A stretch of DNA of 64,000 nt from Photobacterium aquimaris (GTDB lineage: Bacteria > Pseudomonadota > Gammaproteobacteria > Enterobacterales > Vibrionaceae). A model generated the notes under the pieces. That model was given only the letters and a program-made list of their open reading frames with translations. It did not search any database and was not told the DNA's origin. Location of the stretch: positions 2,419,614 through 2,483,613 of the forward strand of contig NZ_MSCC01000001.1 in assembly GCF_002954455.1 (NCBI RefSeq), read 5' to 3'. The position numbers and the translations under genes were made by a program. Each line of letters opens with the position of its first letter. Position 1 is the first letter of the stretch. Positions 10,536-20,106 of this stretch are shown one piece after another.

Positions 10536-10928
10536 TTAACGCTTAGAGAACTGTGGACGACGACGTGCTTTACGTAGACCAACTTTCTTACGTTCAACGC
10601 AACGAGCGTCGCGAGTAACGTAGCCAGCTGAACGTAGAGCAGGACGTAGAGTTTCATCGTATTCCATAAGAGCACGAGTGATACCGTGACGGATAGCACC
10701 AGATTGACCAGTGATACCACCACCTTTAACAGTGATGTATAGGTCAAAATTCTCAGTCATGCCAACAAGCTCAAGAGGCTGAAGAACTACCATGCGCGCT
10801 GTTGGGCGGCTGAAGTACTCTTCGATGCTACGCTTGTTGATTACGATGTTACCAGTACCCGGTTTGATGAAAACGCGAGCTGCTGAGCTTTTACGGCGAC
10901 CAGTGCCGTAGTATTGATTCTCTGCCAT
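10536..10928 (-). CDS. rpsI: 30S ribosomal protein S9
   Basis: Small-subunit protein whose C-terminal tail reaches the P-site tRNA. Begins [20 protein letters not shown] and ends with the basic RRPQFSKR tail, both diagnostic. I chose the ATG at 10928 (130 residues, as in E. coli): a GGGA Shine-Dalgarno lies 9 bp before it but only 3 bp before the ATG at 10934. Second gene of the rplM-rpsI operon, 15 bp after rplM. Confidence 0.98.
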   Translation of the reverse strand: MAENQYYGTGRRKSSAARVFIKPGTGNIVINKRSIEEYFSRPTARMVVLQPLELVGMTENFDLYITVKGGGITGQSGAIRHGITRALMEYDETLRPALRSAGYVTRDARCVERKKVGLRKARRRPQFSKR

Positions 10929-10943
10929 TGTCATAATTCCCAA

Positions 10944-11372
10944 TTAGATGTCTAGTACTTTAGGCTGTTGTGCAGCATGGTTGTGCTCAGTACCCGCGTA
11001 AACTTTAAGCTTACGGAACATAGCACGGCCTAGAGGACCTTTTGGAAGCATGCCTTTAACAGCAGTTTCAATAACCATTTCTGGTTTCTTAGCAATTAGC
11101 TTATCAAAGCTGATTGACTTAAGGCCGCCGATGAAGCCAGTGTGGTGGTGGTACATTTTATCTGTACGCTTTGCACCAGTTACTGCTACTTTCTCAGCAT
11201 TGATAACTACAATGTAGTCACCAGTGTCAACGTGTGGAGTGTACTCCGGTTTGTGCTTGCCACGTAGACGAGAAGCGATTTCAGTTGAAAGACGACCTAG
11301 AGTTTTACCTTCAGCGTCAACAACATACCAGTCACGTTTTACAGTTTCTGGTTTAGCAACGAAAGTTTTCAT
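10944..11372 (-). CDS. rplM: 50S ribosomal protein L13
   Basis: Early-assembling large-subunit protein. The 142 residues match the family exactly: [20 protein letters not shown] at the start, [17 protein letters not shown] in the middle and MLPKGPLGR near 110. It heads the rplM-rpsI operon and has an approximately 130-nt structured leader; in E. coli, L13 represses its own operon through the mRNA leader, and the same is likely here. Confidence 0.98.
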   Translation of the reverse strand: MKTFVAKPETVKRDWYVVDAEGKTLGRLSTEIASRLRGKHKPEYTPHVDTGDYIVVINAEKVAVTGAKRTDKMYHHHTGFIGGLKSISFDKLIAKKPEMVIETAVKGMLPKGPLGRAMFRKLKVYAGTEHNHAAQQPKVLDI

Positions 11373-11505
11373 GCTAATTAATACCCATTATTTAAATAGT
11401 TTCACTTACTAGAACCATCAAATGATGATCCCTCTGTTAAGAGCCCAGTCATCACCCCTTCGAGTGGGTGGCACTCCTGGCTTTCGCCATACAGGTACGG
11501 TGGGT
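11373..11505 (-). promoter_or_regulatory. structured 5' leader of rplM (probable L13 autoregulatory region)
   Basis: Predicted untranslated leader of about 133 nt. On the minus strand it contains a GAAA-tetraloop hairpin TGGC-GAAA-GCCA (11478-11489), a GAGTG/CACTC hairpin with a 5-nt loop (11462-11476), and a CATC/GATG hairpin nearer the start codon. Folding was done by eye. L13 autoregulation is known in E. coli; that these particular stems are the binding site is inference. Confidence 0.55.
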
Positions 11506-11511
11506 CGCAAG

Positions 11512-11569
11512 ATTATAGAGAAGGGTGCGGAAAAAATCACCTTTTTTCCCAAAAAAAATGGTTTTTTTT
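11512..11569 (-). promoter_or_regulatory. rplM promoter with perfect -10 and A/T-tract UP-like element
   Basis: Minus strand: TATAAT (11512-11517), a 17-bp spacer, and a weak -35 GTGATT (11535-11540, 3 of 6). Immediately upstream are A/T homopolymer tracts: T6 and A6 in a GGAAAAAA/TTTTTTCC inverted repeat (11529-11549) and A8-TGG-T8 (11551-11569). Such tracts are typical of UP elements bound by the RNA polymerase alpha C-terminal domain, and would compensate for the poor -35. The same A/T hairpin might also help end zapE transcription. Confidence 0.6.
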
Positions 11570-11660
11570 CATATTAACAGTCTGAAATTGATAATTAGAC
11601 CAACAAATCACAATCAAAACTGTGTTAATCGGCTCAAATTACGTTACTCAGTTGAATTCG

Positions 11661-12797
11661 TCATTCATCAATTAGATGTGGTTTCGCTAAATATTGTTCA
11701 CTTTGCATTTCAATTAGACGTGAACAACAACGTTTAAATTCAAATAATAACCGTCCTTCAGTATAAAGTTCAGTTAATGGCGCTGCTGCAGAGATAATTA
11801 ATGTCACATTTCGCTCATAAAACTCATCAACCATGGCGATAAAACGCCGTGCGGCATCTTGCTCGGTTATTCGCGGTACATCGGCAAGCAATACCGTATG
11901 GTACAACTGCGCAATTTCAATATAATCATTTTGACTACGCGCTGTTTGGCATAACTGCTGAAAACTAAACTGGACGACCCCCGTTGCTTCACGCTGTGCG
12001 ACCACCGAGCGCTGATTAATGATGATGTTTTTATTATGCTGACGTGGCTCAGTTGTCAACTGCTCAAAATAATGCGCTAAATTAGCATTCGCTTGTTGCC
12101 CTAATGGCGAATAATAAATTTCAGCCTGAACTAATGTACGAAGTCGATAATCAACCCCGGCATCAACATTGACTACTTGGCAATATTGTTTGATCAATTC
12201 AATCGCGGGTAAAAATCGTGCACGTTGCAAACCATTTCGATATAAACCATCAGGCTCGATATTGGATGTTGCTACCAGCGTAACGCCCCGTTTAAACAAA
12301 GCATCAAGTAATGTTGCTAAAATCATCGCGTCAGTAATATCACTGACAAAAAACTCATCAAAACAAATAATATCAGTGTGCTGTTTAAAATGATCCGCGA
12401 CATGCTCTAATGGATTTTCAATACCATCAAGCAGTTGCAACTGCTGATGGACACGATACATAAAACGATGAAAGTGAATCCGCAGCTTGCGTTCAGTAGG
12501 TAAACAGTCATAAAAGGTATCAACCAAGTAGGTTTTACCCCGTCCAACACCGCCCCAAAAATACAATCCCGTGACTGGCACGATTTCTGCTTGAGTTGTT
12601 GTGGTTTTAAACAATGATTTAGTCATTGACCATAACCGTTGCCATTCAGTCGTAGCTGGTGATGGAGCGACAGGGGCAATTAATCGATGGTATAAATCAT
12701 CTAAATGAGCCACCGCCTGAGCCTGAGCAGGATCGGCAAAAAAATCGACACGTTGTAGATCTGTATGGTATTTGTCGAGCGGTGTCAGCTGGTTCAT
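11661..12797 (-). CDS. zapE: cell division AAA-type ATPase ZapE
   Basis: ATPase that interacts with FtsZ and affects Z-ring stability under stress. Walker A GGVGRGKTYLVD at about residues 87-98 and Walker B ICFDEF at about 145-150 are clear, followed by the AFG1-family VATSN sensor. Length 378 residues is usual (E. coli 375). It stands alone between the ribosomal-protein operon and the divergently transcribed zapG, as in other vibrios. Confidence 0.95.
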   Translation of the reverse strand: MNQLTPLDKYHTDLQRVDFFADPAQAQAVAHLDDLYHRLIAPVAPSPATTEWQRLWSMTKSLFKTTTTQAEIVPVTGLYFWGGVGRGKTYLVDTFYDCLPTERKLRIHFHRFMYRVHQQLQLLDGIENPLEHVADHFKQHTDIICFDEFFVSDITDAMILATLLDALFKRGVTLVATSNIEPDGLYRNGLQRARFLPAIELIKQYCQVVNVDAGVDYRLRTLVQAEIYYSPLGQQANANLAHYFEQLTTEPRQHNKNIIINQRSVVAQREATGVVQFSFQQLCQTARSQNDYIEIAQLYHTVLLADVPRITEQDAARRFIAMVDEFYERNVTLIISAAAPLTELYTEGRLLFEFKRCCSRLIEMQSEQYLAKPHLIDE

Positions 12798-12977
12798 TTG
12801 ATGTTATCCCTTTACATCTTAATTGCCATAAAACTGCAGCATAAATAGTCATAATATATGATTGAATCAGTATCATGCGCAACCTGCTCAAGGTATAGTA
12901 ATAGCGTTATTACTTATTAATAAACAGTACTCTGACTGAGAAAACACGTATTAACACCCAAATTACAAGGAATTATC

Positions 12978-13445
12978 ATGGCTATGAGTTGGATTATTGC
13001 AGTTGCTATTTTTATTGCAGGGATTTTTGTTGGCTCACTAATAAGTCGCGTTACTAACAAGAACCAAAAGCAACAAATATCATTAAAAAAAGATCTTGAT
13101 AAATCAAAATATGAACTTGAGCAATATCGCCAAGAGTTGGTCGACCATTTTGCCCGTAGTGCGGAATTATTAGATAACGTATCTAAGGATTACAGTAAGT
13201 TATATGAGCATATGGCAAAAACATCTGCCGAACTTATGCCAAATTTACCGACCCAAGATAATCCATTTTCACAACGCATCACCAGTCTCGAGTCGGTTAA
13301 AAACGCTCAACCTATTGAAGATGAAGTCATGGATCATCAACCTCGTGATTATGCTAACGGTGCGACAGGATTATTTAATGATAAGCCGGCAACGGTTCGA
13401 AGTAATGAGATTCCTACAACAGAAGCAGCTGCAAAAGTTAGTTAA
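12978..13445 (+). CDS. zapG: inner-membrane cell-envelope protein ZapG (YhcB), DUF1043
   Basis: Small membrane-anchored coiled-coil protein linked to divisome and envelope biogenesis. One N-terminal transmembrane helix (about residues 3-21) is followed by a glycine-containing kink, a long charged coiled coil (about 30-90, DKSKYELEQYRQELVDHFARSAELL) and a disordered C-terminus. 155 residues. An AAGGA Shine-Dalgarno precedes the start. Position between zapE and degQ is conserved. Confidence 0.92.
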   Translation: MAMSWIIAVAIFIAGIFVGSLISRVTNKNQKQQISLKKDLDKSKYELEQYRQELVDHFARSAELLDNVSKDYSKLYEHMAKTSAELMPNLPTQDNPFSQRITSLESVKNAQPIEDEVMDHQPRDYANGATGLFNDKPATVRSNEIPTTEAAAKVS

Positions 13446-13467
13446 CGCTTCATCTCAATACTAAGAC

Positions 13468-13496
13468 TTCCCCCACAAACCATCATTGTGGGGGAA
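13468..13496 (+). terminator. strong hairpin downstream of zapG without a U-run
   Basis: CCCCCACAA (13470-13478) pairs with TTGTGGGGG (13486-13494) across a 7-nt loop, extended by two outer T-A pairs. No T-run follows, so this is not a canonical intrinsic terminator; it may protect the zapG 3' end or slow polymerase. Its 3' arm overlaps the GGAACTT box of the predicted degQ promoter. Confidence 0.5.
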
Positions 13497-13520
13497 CTTA
13501 GTTCCAGCTAATAAGTCATA
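13493..13520 (+). promoter_or_regulatory. sigma-E (RpoE)-type promoter of degQ
   Basis: GGAACTT (13493-13499), a perfect match to the sigma-E -35 consensus, is followed after 16 bp by TCATA (13516-13520), close to the TCAAA/TCTGA -10 family. It would start transcription near 13526, about 23 bp before the degQ start codon. Sigma-E control of the DegP/DegQ-type protease is established in enterobacteria and vibrios, and DegS, the sigma-E activating protease, is encoded next door. Confidence 0.65.
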
Positions 13521-13541
13521 CTTTAACTTATTAAGTTGGAG
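13502..13541 (+). promoter_or_regulatory. hairpin masking the degQ Shine-Dalgarno
   Basis: The arm 13502-13516 pairs with 13526-13541 (one bulged A at 13534, two G-T wobbles) around a 9-nt loop, so the GGAG at 13538-13541 lies inside the stem, 7 bp before the ATG. The stem is AU-rich. It could form only on transcripts that start upstream, such as read-through from zapG; a transcript from the predicted sigma-E start near 13526 would lack the 5' arm. Confidence 0.45.
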
Positions 13542-13548
13542 TTATATT

Positions 13549-14918
13549 ATGCGTAAAAAAACCGTTTTGTTATTAGCGCATTAGCGTTAACCATTAGCGC
13601 TTTAATGCCACCTATCACAGCCAATGCCGCATTACCTATGGCTGTCAGTAATCAACAGATGCCTAGCCTAGCACCAATGCTTGAGCAAGTAACACCTGCA
13701 GTAGTGAGTATTGCAATTGAAGGTAAGCAAGTTTCAAAGCAACAACTTCCTGAAGCCTATCGGTTTTTCTTTGGTCCCAATTTTCCTGCCGAACAAGTTC
13801 AAGAACGCCCTTTTCGTGGTTTAGGCTCTGGGGTCATCATTGATGCAGATAAAGGCTATATTGTTACCAACCAGCATGTGATCAATCACGCAGATAAAAT
13901 ACTGGTGCAACTTTATGACGGTCATGAAGTTACTGCCAAGCTGATTGGTAGTGATAAAGCAGCGGATATCGCCTTACTACAAATACAGACGCCTCAAAAA
14001 CTAACAGCGATTAAATTAGCCAATTCAGATAAATTACGAGTCGGTGATTTTGCAATCGCTATTGGTAATCCTTTTGGGCTCGGACAAACCGTGACCTCAG
14101 GCATCGTATCTGCATTAGGCCGCAGTGGGTTAAATCTTGAAAATATAGAAGACTTTATTCAAACTGATGCAGCGATCAATAGTGGTAACTCTGGTGGCGC
14201 ATTGATAAACCTTAACGGTGAGCTGATCGGTATTAATACCGCAATACTAGCGCCCAATAAAGGTAACATCGGGATTGGATTTGCCATTCCATCAAATATG
14301 GTCAATAACCTTACCTCACAATTAATTAAATTTGGTCGTGTTCAACGGGGAACTCTTGGTATTCAAGGACGTGAATTAACGCCTGAACTTGCCAAAACCT
14401 TTGGTTATAACACCAATAAAGGTGCGTTTGTAAACCAAGTTATGCCCAATTCAGCAGCGCAAAAAGCAGGCTTAAAAGCAGGTGATATCATTACCCAAGT
14501 CAATGGTAGCCCTATTCGCTCATTCAGTGAGTTACGTGCCAAAGTTGCCACGCTGGGAGCTGGAAAAACGCTGACCTTACAAGTTATGCGCAATGGTAAG
14601 TTACAACAATTTACTGTAACTCTGAGTGCTAGTGAGAATAATATTGTTAAAGCTGATGAGCTTCACACTAACTTAACCGGTGCACAACTCAGTGATGTTA
14701 CAGTTAACGGCAAACCTCACGGCGTTGAAGTGAATAAAATTACTCAAGGTTCACTGGCGGCACGATCAGGGCTGCGCAAAGGCGACATAATTATAGGGCT
14801 TAATCGCACTCCAATTAGTAACCTTAACCAATTGCGTAAACTGTTGCAGCACCCGCCACAAGTGATCGCACTTGAAATTCAACGAGGCAATAATGTGTTA
14901 TATATTATTATTCGTTAG
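13549..14918 (+). CDS. degQ: periplasmic serine protease/chaperone DegQ (Do family), signal peptide broken by a frameshift
   Basis: HtrA-type periplasmic protease degrading misfolded proteins. The catalytic triad is visible in TNQHVINHAD (His), ADIALLQI (Asp) and GNSGGALI (Ser), followed by two PDZ domains. The ATG at 13549, with a GGAG 7 bp upstream, starts MRKK but runs into a stop after 11 codons. The rest is open from ATG 13605, which would lack a signal peptide. Adding one A to the A7 run at 13555-13561 gives MRKKNRFVISALALTIS..., a good signal peptide ending TANA, and a 456-residue product like E. coli DegQ (455). An indel or sequencing error in the homopolymer is likely. Confidence 0.9.
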
Positions 14919-15006
14919 CCATCATTTTATTCACGATCACGACCTGAATAATATTGCGGTAATTTAACCACCACAATCGAGCCAAAAGTTGGTCTCACTC
15001 TAGAGG

Positions 15007-15032
15007 GGTGCTATTCTGTTGGCACCTTTTTT
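15007..15032 (+). terminator. rho-independent terminator after degQ
   Basis: GGTGCT (15007-15012) pairs with GGCACC (15021-15026; one T-G wobble) around an 8-nt loop and is followed by six T. It suggests degQ and degS are partly separate transcription units. Confidence 0.75.
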
Positions 15033-15057
15033 ATTTCTCATTTTATAAGGACAGTTA

Positions 15058-16134
15058 ATGCTGGCATTTCTTGGTCGCTCTATTGCTCTCGGCCTTATTA
15101 CTGCAATTATAGTGCTGATTGCCGTCCCTGATTTACGTCCAACGACGCCAGTGTCCTTATCATTACCCGATAGCGGTTCAACCCCACTCTCTTTTAATTA
15201 TGCCGTTCGTCGTGCCTCACCTGCAGTGGTTAATATTTATAACCGCCGTTATGACAATAGTAATAGCGAAGAACGTGAGTTACGCACTCAAGGGTTAGGA
15301 TCTGGCGTTATCATGAGTGATAAAGGTTATATCGTCACTAATTACCATGTTGTTGCCCATGCAGATCAAATCATTGTCGCTCTGCAAGATGGTCGCGTTC
15401 TCAATGCGCAATTGATCGGTTTAGATCAATTAACTGATCTGGCAGTATTAAAAATTAATGCTGATAATTTGCCCGTTATTCCCGTTAACCCCCAATATAA
15501 AGCGGCGGTTGGTGATGTGGTACTGGCAATCGGTAACCCTTACAATCTCGGTCAAACCACGACCTTTGGTATTATCTCTGCAACGGGTCGCTCTGGCATG
15601 AGTTTCTATGGCCCGCAAGATTTTCTACAAACGGATGCCGCGATTAATAAAGGTAATTCCGGTGGTGCATTAGTCAATACTCGCGGTGAATTAGTCGGTA
15701 TTAACACCGCCTCTTTCCAACAGGCAACTAATATTGAAACCTATGGTATTTCGTTTGCGATCCCATATCAGCTGACGATTAAGATCATGCAAAAGTTAAT
15801 TGCTGATGGTCGCGTGATTCGTGGCTGGATCGGTATTCAAGGGCGAGAGATCAATCCATTAATGGCGCGGCTTTATGATGTAGCCAAGGTTAATGGCATT
15901 ATCGTTGATGGTATGGATCCAACCGGTCCGGCATCAAAAGCTGGATTTAAGAAAAATGATATTGTGATTGAAATTGCAGGTAAAGAAGTCACTAACGTTC
16001 AAAGTGTGCGTGATATCGTGACAGATATTCGCCCAGGCACGCATATTCAAGTGAAGATATTACGTGATGGTAAACCGATGATGATTCCGGTCACCGTTGC
16101 TAATCGACCACCAATGACGAACCCGCCCAAATAG
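15058..16134 (+). CDS. degS: sigma-E pathway site-1 protease DegS
   Basis: Membrane-anchored HtrA protease that senses misfolded outer-membrane proteins through its PDZ domain and makes the first cut in anti-sigma factor RseA. An uncleaved N-terminal membrane anchor (about residues 5-23), catalytic His (TNYHVVAHAD), Asp (TDLAVLKI) and Ser (KGNSGGALV), and a single C-terminal PDZ domain (about 255-350) are seen. 358 residues with one PDZ distinguishes it from DegQ. An AAGGAC Shine-Dalgarno precedes the ATG. Confidence 0.96.
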   Translation: MLAFLGRSIALGLITAIIVLIAVPDLRPTTPVSLSLPDSGSTPLSFNYAVRRASPAVVNIYNRRYDNSNSEERELRTQGLGSGVIMSDKGYIVTNYHVVAHADQIIVALQDGRVLNAQLIGLDQLTDLAVLKINADNLPVIPVNPQYKAAVGDVVLAIGNPYNLGQTTTFGIISATGRSGMSFYGPQDFLQTDAAINKGNSGGALVNTRGELVGINTASFQQATNIETYGISFAIPYQLTIKIMQKLIADGRVIRGWIGIQGREINPLMARLYDVAKVNGIIVDGMDPTGPASKAGFKKNDIVIEIAGKEVTNVQSVRDIVTDIRPGTHIQVKILRDGKPMMIPVTVANRPPMTNPPK

Positions 16135-16163
16135 CCAATTATTAATGATTGATAAGCAACAAT

Positions 16164-16195
16164 AAAAAAACCTCGCACAATATGCGAGGTTTTTA
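16164..16195. terminator. bidirectional terminator between degS and murA
   Basis: CCTCGCA-CAATA-TGCGAGG (16171-16189) forms a perfect 7-bp stem with A7 on the left and T5 on the right, serving both converging genes. Confidence 0.9.
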
Positions 16196-16222
16196 TTAAC
16201 ACTTTAAAGCTAACCTAAAGGT

Positions 16223-17485
<1,263 letters not shown>

Positions 17486-17493
17486 TTAGCTCT

Positions 17494-17748
17494 CTATAAC
17501 GACATTAATTTTTTATCACGCGCCCACTCTTCAGGCGTGTATGTTTTAATACTTAACGCGTGAATGTCGTTTGCAGCAATACGATCCATTAATGGACCAT
17601 AAATTGTTTGTTGTTTTTTAACGCGGCTCATGCCGTCAAATAATGTACCCACAGCAATTACTTGGTAGTGACTACCTTCGCCTGTAACGATGACTTCATC
17701 GACATCTAAAGCGTTTTCTAGAATTTGTTTAATCTCAGAGATTTCCAC
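17494..17748 (-). CDS. ibaG: BolA-family acid-stress protein IbaG
   Basis: Small BolA-like protein that forms [2Fe-2S] complexes with monothiol glutaredoxin; in vibrios it affects envelope and iron-sulfur metabolism. 84 residues with the BolA core: a helix-turn-helix-like region around [14 protein letters not shown] (the BolA histidine is included) and the C-terminal [13 protein letters not shown]. Sits between mlaB and murA as in E. coli. Confidence 0.94.
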   Translation of the reverse strand: MEISEIKQILENALDVDEVIVTGEGSHYQVIAVGTLFDGMSRVKKQQTIYGPLMDRIAANDIHALSIKTYTPEEWARDKKLMSL

Positions 17749-17767
17749 GAGCTATCCTCTCTACAAC

Positions 17768-18079
17768 TTACTCCATGCAAGCTGTTAACATTGGTTCGAT
17801 ATGGCTTAAGCGAAACAGCGTCTTAAGCTCTTGAGGGATATTATGTAACATCACGCTACTTCCCGTTTGCTTAAGTTGCTGGCACAAATGCAGCAACATT
17901 ACCATGCCAGCCGAGTCTACTCGAGACAAGTCAGCAAGATCGAGTGTTAACTGCTTATTATGTGGCATCCATTGGTTTCTTTGACGCCAAAAAACAGGCA
18001 CTGTGTCACGATCTAACGACCCTGACAAGCGGTATTGCCCATCAGCAATAACTTGCCAACTAATCTGATTAACAGCCAT
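17768..18079 (-). CDS. mlaB: phospholipid transport STAS-domain protein MlaB
   Basis: Cytoplasmic STAS-domain subunit of the MlaFEDB ABC transporter that stabilises the MlaF ATPase. 103 residues with the STAS signature (LTLDLADLSRVDSAGMVMLLHLC, Ser at about residue 56). Two bases separate it from the mlaC stop, so it belongs to the mla operon. Confidence 0.93.
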   Translation of the reverse strand: MAVNQISWQVIADGQYRLSGSLDRDTVPVFWRQRNQWMPHNKQLTLDLADLSRVDSAGMVMLLHLCQQLKQTGSSVMLHNIPQELKTLFRLSHIEPMLTACME

Positions 18080-18081
18080 GA

Positions 18082-18716
18082 TTAGTTTTTCTCAATGTGG
18101 ATCGGTTTCGCAGCTAAATCACGTAAACTTTGTGTCACCGCATCAATACCTTTGGTGCGTAATTGACCACTCCATTCACTTTGCTTAGTCGAAAGCATAC
18201 TGACACCTTCAGCTACCATGTCAAATCCCTGCCATTCTTTGGTTTTTTATTCAAACGTAATTTGAAATCAAGACGAATAGGCGGACGTTGCGGATCAATA
18301 ATATCTACTCGAACCGAAATAATACTGCGATCAGCAGGTATCGGTTTTGGTGATTCTAGCTCAATTTTTTGATCAGTATATTGAGTAAGTACTTGCGCAT
18401 ACGATGCTACTAAGTAATCAGTGAAAGCAGCAGTAAAGGCATCACGTTGCTCAGCGGTTGTATTACGTAAGTTAGCCCCTAATACTTTGTATGCTGCATA
18501 ACGAGCATTAATATAAGGTAATAATTCTTGCTTTACGATCACTCGAAGTTCTTCGGGATTAGCTTGAATTTTTTTCTGTTCTGCTTTTAGCGTACCAAAT
18601 AAATGTGCAGATACTGTATCCATCATTTTATAAGGGTTGCTCTGATCAACTGTTGCTGCTTGCGCCAACATTGGAACAGCAACTAAACACAGCATTAAGC
18701 CTCGTATAAATTTCAT
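18082..18716 (-). pseudogene. mlaC: periplasmic phospholipid-binding protein MlaC, frameshifted as read
   Basis: MlaC shuttles phospholipids between the outer-membrane MlaA complex and inner-membrane MlaFEDB. The ATG at 18716, after GAGGAG, gives a signal peptide (MKFIRGLMLCLVAVPMLAQA) and a normal domain up to DFKLRLNKK. At a run of six T on the plus strand (18243-18248) the frame shifts and ends at 18213. One extra base restores TKEWQGFDMVAEGVSMLSTK through PIHIEKN and TAA at 18082-18084, giving 211 residues as in E. coli. The intact tail argues for a very recent mutation or sequencing error. If real, lipid-asymmetry maintenance would be impaired. Confidence 0.9.
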
Positions 18717-18730
18717 GGTGGTTCTCCTCA

Positions 18731-19207
18731 TTATTTCTTATCACCGCCAAGGCTATACAGCACTTGACCAATCATATCTTCTAATACTAACGCAGATTTA
18801 GTGTCTTCAATTAAATCGCCGTTATGTAACATTTCAGTATCGCTATCAATAAATCCAGGACGAATACCTAAATACTGCTCGCCCAACAAGCCTGAAGTTA
18901 AAATCGATGCAGAGCTGGTTTCAGGGAAGTAACCAAACTTTTTATTTATTGCTAAGGTCACAATCGGTACATAAGTCTGTTTATCTAACGTAATCGATGT
19001 CACTTCACCGACATTAACTCCGCCAACCTTAACTGGAGAACGTACTTTTAAACCACCGATATTGTCAAAATGCGCTTTTAGGGTATAGGTTTCTGTACTA
19101 CCAAAACTTTGAACATTAGCGACTTTAAACGCCAATACTAATAAAGCACTGATGCCGGCTAGCATAAATACACCAACCCACAATTCTAATCGTCTATTTT
19201 GTTGCAT
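18731..19207 (-). CDS. mlaD: phospholipid transporter MCE-domain protein MlaD
   Basis: Inner-membrane anchored MCE protein forming the hexameric lipid-binding ring of the MlaFEDB complex. An N-terminal membrane helix (about residues 9-27) is followed by one MCE domain (about 40-118, with AHFDNIGGLKVRSPVKVGGVNVG and LLGEQYLGI). 158 residues, slightly shorter than E. coli (183) at the C-terminal tail. It lies between mlaE and mlaC. Confidence 0.96.
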   Translation of the reverse strand: MQQNRRLELWVGVFMLAGISALLVLAFKVANVQSFGSTETYTLKAHFDNIGGLKVRSPVKVGGVNVGEVTSITLDKQTYVPIVTLAINKKFGYFPETSSASILTSGLLGEQYLGIRPGFIDSDTEMLHNGDLIEDTKSALVLEDMIGQVLYSLGGDKK

Positions 19208-19259
19208 TATCTTTATCCATCTAATTTATGCCGTCGTATAGATCCGGCTAAGTGAATGT

Positions 19260-20042
19260 TTAGCTACCAAACATTAGTGCAGTTAACACAAAATCAAGTC
19301 CCAATACCGCCAATGATGAATTAACCACGGTACGGGTTGTCGCACGACTGATCCCTTCAGAGGTGGGTACGGCATCATAGCCATTAAAGACCGCAATCCA
19401 TGTTATCACGATAGCAAATACCACCGATTTGATAATGCTATTACCAATATCAGTACTGAAATCAACCGATGACTGCATCACCGACCAAAAACTGCCGTAA
19501 TCAATACCTTTCCAATCAACACCGACTAATTGCGCGCCCCAGAGTCCAATTAAAGAGAACATCAGCGCTAACAATGGCATTGAAATCACTCCAGCCCAAA
19601 AACGTGGCGCAATCACGCGACGCAATGGATCAACCGCCATCATTTCCATGCTTGATAGTTGCTCGGTGGTTTTCATTAGACCAATTTCAGCGGTTAATGC
19701 AGAGCCAGCACGACCAGCAAACAACAGTGCTGTCACCACCGGACCCAATTCACGCAATAACGATAATGCCACCATTTGTCCAAGACTGGTTTCGGCACCG
19801 TAACCGGCTAATACCAGATAACCTTGCAGGCTTAGTACCATACCGATAAATAATCCCGACACTAAAACAATCGCCATTGATAGCACCCCAACTGAATACA
19901 GTTGCTTGATCAATAATGGCAACATTTTTATCGGTTGCGGCTTACATACTAGTGCGCCGTATAACATCAAACTTGCACGACCGCAGGCTTGACACTTTTC
20001 GATAGTCGCTCGTCCCAATCGGGAAATCGCATCAATTATCAT
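19260..20042 (-). CDS. mlaE: phospholipid ABC transporter permease MlaE
   Basis: Membrane subunit of the MlaFEDB complex. About five hydrophobic segments, with the family motifs [43 protein letters not shown] and [19 protein letters not shown] set the start at the ATG at 20042 (260 residues, colinear with E. coli MIIDAI/MLLNAL); an ATG at 20072 would add ten residues. mlaF ends 64 bp upstream. Confidence 0.95.
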   Translation of the reverse strand: MIIDAISRLGRATIEKCQACGRASLMLYGALVCKPQPIKMLPLLIKQLYSVGVLSMAIVLVSGLFIGMVLSLQGYLVLAGYGAETSLGQMVALSLLRELGPVVTALLFAGRAGSALTAEIGLMKTTEQLSSMEMMAVDPLRRVIAPRFWAGVISMPLLALMFSLIGLWGAQLVGVDWKGIDYGSFWSVMQSSVDFSTDIGNSIIKSVVFAIVITWIAVFNGYDAVPTSEGISRATTRTVVNSSLAVLGLDFVLTALMFGS

Positions 20043-20106
20043 TTTTTGCTCATATTCTCTGTTGTCATGCACCGCGACCCTAATGCCAATCAGTGCGCTA
20101 CATTAA

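Noticed and set aside
18236..18254. Programmed -1 frameshift in mlaC
   Set aside because: The in-frame heptamer would be T AAA AAA, where the P-site tRNA would have to re-pair with TAA; MlaC is not known to use frameshifting. An indel or sequencing error is simpler.
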